From positions 1-60,936 of the forward strand of contig CAJUII010000009.1 in NCBI GenBank assembly GCA_910586405.1: a DNA stretch of 60,936 bases, read 5' to 3'. Below the pieces are notes generated by a model. That model made no database searches. It was not told the origin of the DNA and worked only from the letters and a program-made list of their open reading frames with translations. Of this stretch, positions 9,413 to 18,565 are shown one piece after another (position 1 is the stretch's first letter; every line of letters starts with the position of its first letter). Source of the DNA: an uncultured Lachnospiraceae bacterium. GTDB taxonomy: Bacteria > Bacillota > Clostridia > Lachnospirales > Lachnospiraceae. The translations under genes were made by a program, and so were the position numbers.

Positions 9413-10081
9413 TCATCTTATTTTCTGAATCTTTGGAATCCCTGTTTTCTCAGTCAAAGCAGCCTTCGCGAGCTGATCTGCCTCCTCGTTATATTTGTCT
9501 CCAGTGTGAGCCGCTATTTTCTGAAATGTAATCTTGATTCTGCCAGTGCTCTTTCGCATAAATTCAGCATACTTCTGCGTCAGGCTGTTGTTCGTCTTCC
9601 ATCCCCCAGTCGCCCACATCTCAATTCCCATATAATCATAGCAGATTTTCACTGCCTGATATCCATTGACCTCACACCACTTGACAGCATACATCGCTCC
9701 TAACATTTCTCCCGTGACATTGCGCAGCGCAAGTGATTCTGGGTTCTCACCATTTCCAGATTCGCGGATGATCTCCCCTTCTGGTATCAACAGAACGCAG
9801 CCAAAGGAATATCTGCTAAGCTCCTTTTGAAAACTGCCGTCTACATAGGCAATAACTTGATCTGCCCTTCTTTCATTCGTCTTGTCATCAGGATGTTCCT
9901 CTGGGGAATGAACCAGCGGATTCGAAGTTCCCTCCAGATATGCTCTGGCTTCCTCCTCTGACAAAAAGCTTTTGTACTGTGCTCCCGAATATCCATCCAC
10001 TGAAGCCTTGCACGCATCCCACGTCTGAAAAATGCCAGTTTGTTTTCCCTTTTTGACCGCATATATCTTTTTCTTTGCCAT
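9413..10081 (-). CDS. rnhA: Ribonuclease H with N-terminal viroplasmin (hybrid-binding) domain
   Basis: A 222-residue protein. Residues 1-50 (KKKIYAVKKGKQTGIFQTWDAC and SGAQYKSFLSEEEARAYL) form the caulimovirus viroplasmin/RNase H1 hybrid-binding domain. The rest is a type 1 RNase H catalytic domain with the DEDD metal ligands: Asp in IAYVDGSF, Glu in NVTGEMLGAMYAV, Asp in ICYDYMGIE and Asp in NEEADQLAK. It cuts RNA in RNA-DNA hybrids in the cytoplasm. The start is set at ATG 10081 behind GAGGGAG. The symbol reflects RNase H type 1; the two-domain form is often left unnamed in Clostridia. Confidence 0.92.
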   Translation of the reverse strand: MAKKKIYAVKKGKQTGIFQTWDACKASVDGYSGAQYKSFLSEEEARAYLEGTSNPLVHSPEEHPDDKTNERRADQVIAYVDGSFQKELSRYSFGCVLLIPEGEIIRESGNGENPESLALRNVTGEMLGAMYAVKWCEVNGYQAVKICYDYMGIEMWATGGWKTNNSLTQKYAEFMRKSTGRIKITFQKIAAHTGDKYNEEADQLAKAALTEKTGIPKIQKIR

Positions 10082-10178
10082 GCTCCCTCTTTCCTCAATC
10101 ATTCACTCAATTCATTGATAACATTACCTATCATTTTTCATGTTGCAAAACAGATTGCTTACAATATAGATTCTGGCA

Positions 10179-11708
10179 TCACAGCAGCGGTGACAGCACT
10201 TTAAGCGCAGCCTGCATAAACTTGTTTCCAAGCGGCCGTTTGGACCAGCGCACCAGATCCATCTCCTCACATTCCTCCAATGTGCTGAGAAAATCCTCTT
10301 TCATATCCCTGACCGCCTCCATCTCACTCAAAAAGACACCGCACTCATAATGCAGATAAAAACTGCGGTAATCGGTATTGATCGTCCCACAGATCGCGCA
10401 CTCATCATCTGCAATTACATTTTTGGCATGAATAAATCCAGGCGTGTATTCATAGATATGGACACCCGCCTCCATCAGTCTGCCATAATTCGACACATTG
10501 ACCATATAGACATACCACTTGTCATAAATCCTCGGCACGATGATGCACACATCCACACCGCTCTGTGCAGCGCTGACCAGATCATCGCGCATACTCTGGT
10601 CGAGAACAAGGTAAGGTGTTGTGATATAGATATAATCGCGTGCTTTGTTGATCATTCTAGTGTAGGCGCCCTCCGTGGGATTATGCGGATTTCTGTGCGG
10701 ACCACCCATAAACGGCTGAACATAGCCCTCCTGAAAAACGTGCGTATTGGGCTTATAATCCGCATCCCTGATCACAACATTTTTGTTCACTATACGCCAC
10801 ATATTCAGAAAAAAACAAGTAAAGCTGTACACGCCATCCCCATACAGGCGGATTCCAGAATCCTTCCAGTGTCCGAACCGCTCCACATAATTCGCATATT
10901 CATCCGCAAGATTGAATCCTCCAGTGTAGGCAATATTCCCATCCACAATCGTAATCTTCTTATGATTTCTGTAATTGAACGACATGCGCGCCATATCGCG
11001 GTGGATGGGATTAAAAATACTCAGCTCAATTCCGCGGCTCTTTAGATCTCTGCGAAATGCCTGGGTATTGATGCGCAGCGTACCAAAATCGTCAAACAAC
11101 AGCTTGACTTCCACACCCTCCTTGACTTTCTCTGTCAACACCTCCAGAATTTCACGCCACACAATCCCATCTGAGACAATAAAATACTCCATAAAAATAA
11201 ACTTTTTCGCCTGTCTGAGATCTGCTAATATTGCGTCAAGCACCTTCTCACCTGAACCAAAGTACGTAGCGTGCGTATTATTATAAATCGGAAATCCTTC
11301 TTTTCTGAGATAACGGCTAATCTGCACTTTGTTGGGATGCTGCCGCTCCAAATCCTGCACAATCTCCTCATTCTGTCTAAGATTTTCTACCATTCTGGCA
11401 TCAATCTCACGAGCGCGTCTGAAATAGCTGGAGTTGACGCGCTTGCGACCCCACATAAAATACAGAAAAAGTCCTGACACTGGGAGCACAAGTATAATCA
11501 CAATCCAGCTCATCTTATAGGATTCCGCATTGTTGACAAGCGCAAAGACCGTGATCACGCTCACAACCTCAAAGATAAAATATGCTATAATTGAATATCT
11601 CATCAAATACATTGCAAGAAAGATCATCAAGCCAATCTGTAAAAAAAATGAGATTCCAACGGTAACACCTCTTAAGATTCCATAATATTTACTTCTCACG
11701 ATATCCAT
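10179..11708 (-). CDS. cls: Cardiolipin synthase (phospholipase D family)
   Basis: A 509-residue membrane enzyme that condenses phosphatidylglycerol into cardiolipin. Two N-terminal transmembrane helices (about residues 10-65, in the usual cls arrangement with FMWGRKRV after them) are followed by two phospholipase D domains, each with a complete HxK(x)4D motif: HKKITIVDG at about 255 and HAKNVIADD at about 435. Length is normal for bacterial Cls. ATG 11708 lies 12 bases past GAGAGG; the earlier TTG at 11729 falls inside that ribosome-binding site and is less likely. A divergent gene begins at 11882. Confidence 0.94.
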   Translation of the reverse strand: MDIVRSKYYGILRGVTVGISFFLQIGLMIFLAMYLMRYSIIAYFIFEVVSVITVFALVNNAESYKMSWIVIILVLPVSGLFLYFMWGRKRVNSSYFRRAREIDARMVENLRQNEEIVQDLERQHPNKVQISRYLRKEGFPIYNNTHATYFGSGEKVLDAILADLRQAKKFIFMEYFIVSDGIVWREILEVLTEKVKEGVEVKLLFDDFGTLRINTQAFRRDLKSRGIELSIFNPIHRDMARMSFNYRNHKKITIVDGNIAYTGGFNLADEYANYVERFGHWKDSGIRLYGDGVYSFTCFFLNMWRIVNKNVVIRDADYKPNTHVFQEGYVQPFMGGPHRNPHNPTEGAYTRMINKARDYIYITTPYLVLDQSMRDDLVSAAQSGVDVCIIVPRIYDKWYVYMVNVSNYGRLMEAGVHIYEYTPGFIHAKNVIADDECAICGTINTDYRSFYLHYECGVFLSEMEAVRDMKEDFLSTLEECEEMDLVRWSKRPLGNKFMQAALKVLSPLL

Positions 11709-11753
11709 TAAAATTCTTGTCCTCTCCAAAGTGTTTTGTCTTTATAAGGATAT

Positions 11754-11781
11754 ATTTTAACACGATTTCATTTATTTTCAA
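11754..11781 (-). promoter_or_regulatory. Possible promoter of cls
   Basis: On the minus strand TTGAAA (11776-11781) and TAAAAT (11754-11759) are spaced by 16 bases, upstream of the cls start. The region 11709-11881 is shared with the divergent gene at 11882. Confidence 0.5.
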
Positions 11782-11881
11782 GAAAATATACCATAAATAT
11801 TCATTTTCTGATACACTGATGATAACAAAAATTCGTATCACAATAGTATATTGTATTCACGATTTGAAAGAGGGAAACTCC

Positions 11882-12640
11882 ATGCAGACAACTATCGATC
11901 AAAAGCTTTTTTCAGAAGCATGTTACAAAATGATCGGCGCATTGCAAGGTCAGAATGGCATTGGCACCCTCCGGGAAAAGACTGTACACAGCGTCCTAAA
12001 ATATTATTATGCCCCGGATTCTGCCTATCATGAGATTAAAATCGGTTCTTATGTCGCTGATATCTGTGTTGACGGTGAAATCTTTGAAGTACAGACACGC
12101 AATTTCAATACCATGCGGGACAAGCTAGACTTTTTTTTAAGAGAACATGATGTCACAATCATCTATCCTGTCGCGCACACCAAATGGCTCCTATGGCTTG
12201 ACATGGAGACCGGAGAACTGACACCCAAGCGAAAGTCGCCAAAGACTGGAACTTTATATCAGATCATTCCTGAACTATATAAGATTAAAATGTTCATCAG
12301 CAATCCTAGACTGCACTTTATCATTAGTCTGATCGATGTGGAGGAAACCCGCTATCTAAACGGTTGGAGCCGCGATAAAAAGAAAGGTTCCTCCCGCATG
12401 GATGGCATTCCTGTAGGCATCCATGACGAAGTACGCATTGACACCTTTGACGATTACTGTATTTTTCTCCCGGACGCGCTGCCGCAGCAGTTCACCTCAA
12501 AGGATTTGGCAAAAGCGGCAAAAATCACACAGAACAGAGCATCCACACTTTTAAATGTACTGCTTGAGACAAAAATCATCACGCGAGTCGGCAAATGCGG
12601 CAACAGTTATCTATATGAAAAAACCACAGCACATTTTTAA
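11882..12640 (+). CDS. Unknown protein with PD-(D/E)XK nuclease-like core and C-terminal winged helix
   Basis: A 252-residue protein starting at ATG 11882 after AGAGGG. I do not recognise a named family. Residues 30-75 show a pattern like PD-(D/E)XK nucleases: Glu32 in a helix, then a strand with Asp60 (GSYVADICVDG) and a second strand with Glu69-x-Gln71 (EIFEVQTRNF). Residues about 200-250 read like a winged helix (TSKDLAKAAKITQNRASTLLNVLLETKIITRVG). It is the only plus-strand gene left of oriC, flanked by divergent cls and convergent gyrA. Nuclease activity is inference; it could equally be an inactive DNA-binding relative. Confidence 0.7.
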   Translation: MQTTIDQKLFSEACYKMIGALQGQNGIGTLREKTVHSVLKYYYAPDSAYHEIKIGSYVADICVDGEIFEVQTRNFNTMRDKLDFFLREHDVTIIYPVAHTKWLLWLDMETGELTPKRKSPKTGTLYQIIPELYKIKMFISNPRLHFIISLIDVEETRYLNGWSRDKKKGSSRMDGIPVGIHDEVRIDTFDDYCIFLPDALPQQFTSKDLAKAAKITQNRASTLLNVLLETKIITRVGKCGNSYLYEKTTAHF

Positions 12641-12653
12641 AAGCTGTGGTTTT
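12620..12653. terminator. Bidirectional terminator between the 11.9 kb gene and gyrA
   Basis: An 11-bp stem (12620-12630 with 12643-12653) around a 12-base loop, flanked by A- and T-runs so that it can work on both strands. It overlaps the last codons of the plus-strand gene and lies 8 bases beyond the gyrA stop. Confidence 0.85.
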
Positions 12654-12660
12654 CCTTTTT

Positions 12661-15294
12661 CTAAAGTGTATCATCTAATTCCTGAGTGTTTTCTTTTTCT
12701 TCAAAGTCTTGTGTTGTATATAAATCATCTTCCTCCGGCACTTCATCCTCAAACGTCTCATCGAGAAGGACAGCTTCCCCCTCAACAGGCTCATCGACTA
12801 CCTTGTCAAGCGCCTCATCGACATCCTCAAATTCTTGTGTGCCGTCCGAAAGCTTTTCCCGCACTTTTGCGATTTTGGCAACCTTCACATTCTCATCATC
12901 AAGATTGATAAGTTTCACCCCAGAAGTATTTCTGCCATAAGTTGAAATATCTCCTACACGAATCTGTATGATTACACCCTCAGTTGTGATCATCATGATC
13001 TCATGGTCATCATTCACACCCTTGATGCCGACCACATTGCCTGTCTTCTCAGTGATTCGGTAACAACGTACACCCTTGCCGCCGCGCTTCTGTACCGTAA
13101 ATTCTCCCAGCAAAGTACGCTTACCCATACCCATCTCCGATACAATCAGCAATGCATCGCCCTGCGTGTCAAGCTGCATACCAATAATTTCATCCCCATC
13201 GTCAAGATTCATGCCAATGACACCCATCGCATTTCTGCCCATGGCGCGCACATCTGTCTCTTTAAAGCGGATACACATGCCATATTTTGTAATCAGGAAA
13301 ATTTCAGAATTTTCATCTGTCGCCTTCACCTCGATCAATTCATCATCATCGCGCAGCGAGATCGCGGCCAAACCATTTTTTCGGACATTTGAAAATTCCA
13401 TAATTGGCGTCTTTTTTGTGATGCCCTTCTTTGTCACCATAAAGAGATGCTTTCCCTCTGTAAACTCTCGAATCGGAATCATTGCGGAAATCTTTTCGCC
13501 GGGATTTAATTGCAGCAGATTCACGATCGCCGTCCCGCGCGCAGTTCGTCCCGCCTCAGGAATCTCATACGTCTTCAATCTGTAGACGCGTCCAAAATTC
13601 GTAAAAAACATCAGATAGTGATGTGTCGTTGTCATGAGCAAATCTTCGATGTAATCATCCTCTATCGTAGACATTCCCTTGATGCCGCGTCCGCCCCTGT
13701 GCTGGGTTTTAAAATTATCCACTGTCATGCGCTTGATGTAGCCTAAGCTCGTCATAGCGATCACAGTATTTCCGCGCGGAATCAAATCCTCCATATCAAT
13801 CTCAGATTCATCATAGCCGAATTTTGTGCGTCTGTCATCTCCATATTTGTCAGCAATCAGCGTAATTTCTGTCTTAATCACGCCGAGCAGAAGCTTTTCA
13901 TCCGCAAGAATTGCTTTGTACTCCTCAATCTTTTTCAATAGTTCAGCGTGTTCCTGCTCTAGCTTCTCGCGCTCCAAACCTGTCAGTGCGCGCAGTCTCA
14001 TATCCACGATCGCCTGTGCCTGAACCTCTGTCAGACCGAAACGCTCGATCAATCCTTCCTTCGCCGCCTGCGTGTTGGCACTGCCCCTGATAATACGGAT
14101 AACCTCATCGATATTGTCTAGGGCGATCAACAAGCCCTGTAAGATATGATCCCGTTCCTCTGCCTTATTCAGGTCATACTGGGTTCTTCTGGTGACAACC
14201 TCCTCCTGATGCTTAATATAATACGTTAGCACATCCTTAAGATTCATGACCTTAGGCTGATTGTTCACCAAAGCCAGCATAATCACGCCAAAGCTGTCCT
14301 GTAGCTGTGTATGTTTGTAGAGCTGGTTCATAATCACATTTGCATTGACATCCTTGCGAAGCTCAATGCAGATGCGCATACCCTCTCTGTTGGATTCATC
14401 CCGCAAATCTGTGATGCCGTCAATCTTTTTATCCTTCACAAGCTCCGCTATCTTTTCAATTAAACGTGCCTTGTTAACCATGTAGGGAAGTTCTGTGACA
14501 ATGATGCGGCTTTTTCCGTTCGCCATCGTCTCGATATTTGTCACACTGCGCACCCTGATCTTGCCGCGTCCGGTGCGATAAGCCGCCTCAGCGCCGCGCG
14601 TGCCAAGGATAATGCCGCCTGTCGGAAAATCCGGCCCCTTCACAATCGGTAAAAGCTCCTCGATCTCCGTGTCCCGATCCTCCTCGATGCGATTGTCGAT
14701 CATCTTTACAACCGCTGCGATGACTTCTCTGAGATTATGCGGCGGAATATTTGTCGCCATACCGACTGCGATTCCCTGCGTACCGTTGACAAGCAGATTG
14801 GGATAACGGCTTGGCAGCACGACAGGTTCCTTCTCCGTCTCGTCAAAGTTTGGCTGGAAATCAACAGTATTCTTGTTGATATCTGCGAGAAGCTCCATCG
14901 AAATCTTGCTCAGACGCGCCTCAGTATAACGCATGGCAGCCGCCCCGTCACCGTCAACCGATCCGAAGTTACCATGTCCGTCTACAAGCGGATAGCGCGT
15001 AGACCACTCCTGCGCCATATTGACCAAAGCGCCGTAGATTGAGCTGTCTCCGTGAGGGTGATATTTACCCATCGTATCACCGACAATACGCGCACTCTTT
15101 CTGTGCGGCTTGTCAGGACCATTGTTAAGCTCAATCATCGAGTAGAGCACACGCCGCTGCACTGGCTTTAACCCGTCCCGCACATCTGGCAGCGCACGGG
15201 AAGCAATGACACTCATGGCGTACTCTATATATGATTTTTCCATGGTTTTTTGCAGGTCCACTTCCTCGATCTTGTCAAATATCGTATCGTCCAT
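12661..15294 (-). CDS. gyrA: DNA gyrase subunit A
   Basis: An 877-residue protein that forms the DNA-cleaving half of the GyrA2GyrB2 topoisomerase. The catalytic Tyr123 lies in AAMRYTEARLSK. The C-terminal beta-pinwheel carries the GyrA box QKRGGKG, which separates gyrase from topoisomerase IV ParC. The quinolone region reads HGDSSIYGAL: Ser84 is retained, but position 88, usually Glu or Asp, is Gly. The C-terminal ~60 residues are a strongly acidic tail. ATG 15294 follows AGGAG. It lies 15 bases after gyrB in the conserved dnaA-dnaN-recF-gyrB-gyrA order. Confidence 0.98.
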   Translation of the reverse strand: MDDTIFDKIEEVDLQKTMEKSYIEYAMSVIASRALPDVRDGLKPVQRRVLYSMIELNNGPDKPHRKSARIVGDTMGKYHPHGDSSIYGALVNMAQEWSTRYPLVDGHGNFGSVDGDGAAAMRYTEARLSKISMELLADINKNTVDFQPNFDETEKEPVVLPSRYPNLLVNGTQGIAVGMATNIPPHNLREVIAAVVKMIDNRIEEDRDTEIEELLPIVKGPDFPTGGIILGTRGAEAAYRTGRGKIRVRSVTNIETMANGKSRIIVTELPYMVNKARLIEKIAELVKDKKIDGITDLRDESNREGMRICIELRKDVNANVIMNQLYKHTQLQDSFGVIMLALVNNQPKVMNLKDVLTYYIKHQEEVVTRRTQYDLNKAEERDHILQGLLIALDNIDEVIRIIRGSANTQAAKEGLIERFGLTEVQAQAIVDMRLRALTGLEREKLEQEHAELLKKIEEYKAILADEKLLLGVIKTEITLIADKYGDDRRTKFGYDESEIDMEDLIPRGNTVIAMTSLGYIKRMTVDNFKTQHRGGRGIKGMSTIEDDYIEDLLMTTTHHYLMFFTNFGRVYRLKTYEIPEAGRTARGTAIVNLLQLNPGEKISAMIPIREFTEGKHLFMVTKKGITKKTPIMEFSNVRKNGLAAISLRDDDELIEVKATDENSEIFLITKYGMCIRFKETDVRAMGRNAMGVIGMNLDDGDEIIGMQLDTQGDALLIVSEMGMGKRTLLGEFTVQKRGGKGVRCYRITEKTGNVVGIKGVNDDHEIMMITTEGVIIQIRVGDISTYGRNTSGVKLINLDDENVKVAKIAKVREKLSDGTQEFEDVDEALDKVVDEPVEGEAVLLDETFEDEVPEEDDLYTTQDFEEKENTQELDDTL

Positions 15295-15309
15295 ACATAA
15301 CTCCTATTC

Positions 15310-17229
15310 TTAAATGTCGAGATTCTTCGCATACTTGGCATTTGTCTCGATAAAATCCCGTCTCGGCTCCACCTTGTCTCCCATAAGTGTTGTGAAGGTA
15401 AGGTCAATCTCAGACTCTGCCTCCTCATCCATGGAAACCTTCAGAAGTATGCGCTTCTCAGGGTCCATCGTCGTATCCCAGAGCTGGTCGGCATCCATCT
15501 CTCCAAGGCCCTTATAGCGCTGAATCTTGTTATTCTGATCACGCCCTACCTCGTCAAGTATCGCCGCAAGTTCCTCATCCGAATACGCGTACCACGTTTT
15601 TTTATTCTTCTCAAGCTTATAGAGAGGCGGTTTTGCCAGATATACATGACCCTGCTTGATCAGCTCTGGCATAAACCGATACAGAAAGGTCAGCATCAGG
15701 GTCGCGATATGCGCACCGTCCACGTCGGCATCTGTCATAATGATAATCTTGCCGTAACGAAGCTTTGTGATATCAAAATCTTCATGAATCCCTGTGCCAA
15801 ACGCCGTGATCATCGCCTTGATCTCCGCGTTGCCATATATTTTGTCAAGTCTTGCCTTCTCCACGTTGAGAATCTTGCCGCGAAGCGGAAGAATTGCCTG
15901 TGTCGCGCGGCTTCTTGCAGTCTTGGCACTGCCGCCGGCGGAATCTCCCTCCACGATAAAGATCTCACAATTTTCTGGATTTTTGTCGGAACAATCTGCA
16001 AGCTTACCCGGCAGCGTCATGCCGTCAAGCGCCGTTTTTCTGCGTGTCAAATCCCGCGCTTTTCTGGCTGCCTCCCTGGCTCGCTGCGCCAAGATCGATT
16101 TTTCACAAATTTGCTTTGCCACGGTCGGATTTTGTTCGAGATAATACGTAAGCTGCTCACTGACTACGCTGTCCACTGCACCGCGCGCTTCGCTGTTGCC
16201 AAGCTTCTGTTTGGTCTGTCCTTCAAACTGAGGGTCCTCGATCTTGATTGAGACAATTGCCGTGAGTCCTTCGCGAATATCATCACCGCTTAGATTTGCC
16301 TCGCTGTCCTTTAGCAGTTTAGTGCTTCGAGCATAGTCATTAAAAGTTTTTGTGATTGCATTGCGAAATCCAGCCAGGTGCGTACCGCCTTCAGGCGTAT
16401 TGATATTGTTGACAAAACTGTACGCGCTCTCGGTGAAGGAATCATTGTGCTGCATGGCAACCTCTACATACACATTGTCTTTTTTGCCTTCAAAATACAA
16501 TACATCAGGATAAATGGGCGTCTTGCTCTTGTTTAGATAGTTGACAAATTCACGAATGCCACCTTCATAGTGGAACGTCTTTTCCACTACACCTTCCGCA
16601 GGACGCAAATCGCGCAGTATGATCTTGAGATCCTTGGTGAGAAATGCCATCTCCCGCAGTCTTTGCTTCAGAATATCATAATCAAATACTGTCTCCTCAA
16701 AAATTTCCGGGTCAGGAAGAAATGTGACTTTAGACCCTGTCGTCTCAGGATCACAAGTACCGATCACTTTGAGAGGATAACAGACTTTACCTCGCTCATA
16801 GCGCTGCTTATGGATTTTTCCATCGATGCTGATCTCCACCTCCAGCCACACGGAAAGCGCATTTACTACTGACGCGCCCACACCATGCAATCCGCCGGAC
16901 ACCTTATAGCCCCCACCGCCAAACTTACCGCCGGCATGGAGAATCGTAAAGACCACCTCCACCGCTGGAATACCTGCCTTTTGATTGATGCCGACAGGAA
17001 TACCACGCCCATTGTCTATGACCGTAATGGAATTATCAGAATTGATCGTCACATCAATCGTATCACAGTATCCTCCGAGTGCCTCATCTACCGCATTGTC
17101 CACAATCTCATACACTAAATGATGCAGTCCTCTCGAAGATGTGCTTCCGATATACATTCCCGGTCTTTTTCTGACTGCCTCAAGACCCTCCAATATCTGA
17201 ATCTGGTCTGCTGTATATTCAGTGTTCAT
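15310..17229 (-). CDS. gyrB: DNA gyrase subunit B
   Basis: A 639-residue ATPase subunit of gyrase. It has the GHKL ATP pocket (EIVDNAVDEALGG, DNGRGIPV, GGLHGVGASVVNALS), the transducer domain, and the TOPRIM domain with EGDSAGGSA and DADVDGAHI, ending with the GLGEMDADQLW and R-rich tail typical of short Gram-positive GyrB. ATG 17229 follows GGGAGGA. It is 15 bases after recF and upstream of gyrA in the same operon-like run. Confidence 0.98.
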   Translation of the reverse strand: MNTEYTADQIQILEGLEAVRKRPGMYIGSTSSRGLHHLVYEIVDNAVDEALGGYCDTIDVTINSDNSITVIDNGRGIPVGINQKAGIPAVEVVFTILHAGGKFGGGGYKVSGGLHGVGASVVNALSVWLEVEISIDGKIHKQRYERGKVCYPLKVIGTCDPETTGSKVTFLPDPEIFEETVFDYDILKQRLREMAFLTKDLKIILRDLRPAEGVVEKTFHYEGGIREFVNYLNKSKTPIYPDVLYFEGKKDNVYVEVAMQHNDSFTESAYSFVNNINTPEGGTHLAGFRNAITKTFNDYARSTKLLKDSEANLSGDDIREGLTAIVSIKIEDPQFEGQTKQKLGNSEARGAVDSVVSEQLTYYLEQNPTVAKQICEKSILAQRAREAARKARDLTRRKTALDGMTLPGKLADCSDKNPENCEIFIVEGDSAGGSAKTARSRATQAILPLRGKILNVEKARLDKIYGNAEIKAMITAFGTGIHEDFDITKLRYGKIIIMTDADVDGAHIATLMLTFLYRFMPELIKQGHVYLAKPPLYKLEKNKKTWYAYSDEELAAILDEVGRDQNNKIQRYKGLGEMDADQLWDTTMDPEKRILLKVSMDEEAESEIDLTFTTLMGDKVEPRRDFIETNAKYAKNLDI

Positions 17230-17244
17230 ATATTTCCTCCCATT

Positions 17245-18324
17245 CTATTCATGAACGATACCGTCCGAAACCTCAAAGACCTTATTGATCTCAAATCTGT
17301 TATTCACAAACTCCTCCAATCCTGTGCAGGTGATGATCGTCTGAATCTCACCAATACTGTTAAGCAGATAATTCTGCCTGCTGCTGTCAAGTTCTGACAG
17401 CACATCATCCAGCAGCAAAAGTGGGACATCATTCGTCACTTTTTTGACTAGCTCTATCTCCGCCAGCTTTAAGGACAGCGCCGCAGTGCGCTGTTGTCCC
17501 TGCGAGCCAAACTTTCGAATATCGATCGTTCCCACTACAAACGAGAAATCATCGCGATGCGGACCGATGGACGTCTGCTTCAGCCGGATATCCCGCTCCT
17601 GACACTTTCGCAGCTTCTCCTCAAAATCTGCACCTGACACATCGGGTTCATAGACAATCTGAAGTGCCTCTTTTCCGCCGGACAACTTCAGGTGAATCTC
17701 ATATATAATCTCATTTAATTGGCTGATAAAGGCACTTCGCTGTTCAATGATCTTCTGTCCAAAAGATACGAGCTGTGAATCCCACAAAAACAGTGTATCC
17801 TTAAGTCCCGGATTTGCAGAAAGGTCTTTTAAAAGTTTGTTTCTCTGATTGACAATCTTATGATAGTTATTGAGATTGTGCAGATAGACGCTGTCTAACT
17901 GGCATAGCTCCATATCCACGAAGCGCCGCCGCTCTGAAGGACCGTTCTTGATGATCGACAAATCCTCAGGAGAGAAGAATACCACATTCAACAGCCCCAG
18001 CAAATCCGCTGCTTTCTTGATCTTTTGTCCATTGATGGCAATGCCCTTTGATTTATTTTTTCTCAAATGCATATCAACACGGTTCACAAGACCGTCCTTC
18101 ATCACATAAGTACGGATATGTGCCTCCTCTGAAGCAAAATTAATGATATCTCTATCCTTGCTTCCCTTATGGGATTTGGTTGTGGCAGACAGATAGACCG
18201 CCTCTAGGATATTGGTCTTGCCCTGTGCATTATCCCCATATAAAATATTGGTTCTGCTGTCAAAATGAATCGAGAGCGTTCCATAGTTTCTAAAATTTTC
18301 TAGCTCTAGTGATTGGATAATCAT
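17245..18324 (-). CDS. recF: DNA replication and repair protein RecF
   Basis: A 359-residue SMC/ABC-type ATPase that helps RecO and RecR load RecA at single-strand gaps. Walker A is YGDNAQGKTNILEAVYL at about residues 30-46, the signature is FGSQGQQRTAALSLKLAE, and Walker B is LLLLDDVLSELD. ATG 18324 follows AAAGG. It lies 6 bases downstream of the S4-domain gene, with which it is probably co-translated. Confidence 0.97.
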   Translation of the reverse strand: MIIQSLELENFRNYGTLSIHFDSRTNILYGDNAQGKTNILEAVYLSATTKSHKGSKDRDIINFASEEAHIRTYVMKDGLVNRVDMHLRKNKSKGIAINGQKIKKAADLLGLLNVVFFSPEDLSIIKNGPSERRRFVDMELCQLDSVYLHNLNNYHKIVNQRNKLLKDLSANPGLKDTLFLWDSQLVSFGQKIIEQRSAFISQLNEIIYEIHLKLSGGKEALQIVYEPDVSGADFEEKLRKCQERDIRLKQTSIGPHRDDFSFVVGTIDIRKFGSQGQQRTAALSLKLAEIELVKKVTNDVPLLLLDDVLSELDSSRQNYLLNSIGEIQTIITCTGLEEFVNNRFEINKVFEVSDGIVHE

Positions 18325-18330
18325 ATATTT

Positions 18331-18546
18331 TCAGCCTTTCGAGCGGATTACAAAGGTATTGTCTCCATAGCGCACCTCGTCGTTTTCGACAAGCTTCTTC
18401 CCGCGCTGCGTCTCCACGCACCCGTTAACCTGCACCTGTCCATCCTGAATGACAAACTTGGCATCCACACCGGACTCCACAAGACCTGCAAGCTTTAACG
18501 CCTGCCCAAGCTTGATATAATCATCCCTGATTCTCACTTCATCCAT
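18331..18546 (-). CDS. yaaA: S4-domain RNA-binding protein, YaaA type
   Basis: A 71-residue protein consisting of one S4 RNA-binding domain (YIKLGQALKLAGLVESGVDAKFVIQDGQVQVNGCVETQRGKKL). It is always found between dnaN and recF in Firmicutes, as here; the Bacillus subtilis homologue is YaaA and is linked to ribosome assembly. ATG 18546 follows GGAGG. Confidence 0.93.
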   Translation of the reverse strand: MDEVRIRDDYIKLGQALKLAGLVESGVDAKFVIQDGQVQVNGCVETQRGKKLVENDEVRYGDNTFVIRSKG

Positions 18547-18565
18547 ATCAAAACCTCCATGTGCA

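Noticed and set aside
8471..10081. A DarTG-like toxin-antitoxin pair
   Set aside because: The PARG-like protein lacks an adjacent ADP-ribosyltransferase; the neighbour is an ordinary RNase H.
11717..11881. N-terminal extension of the 11.9 kb gene
   Set aside because: It would start inside the cls leader; the ATG at 11882 has a ribosome-binding site and the extension shows no domain.
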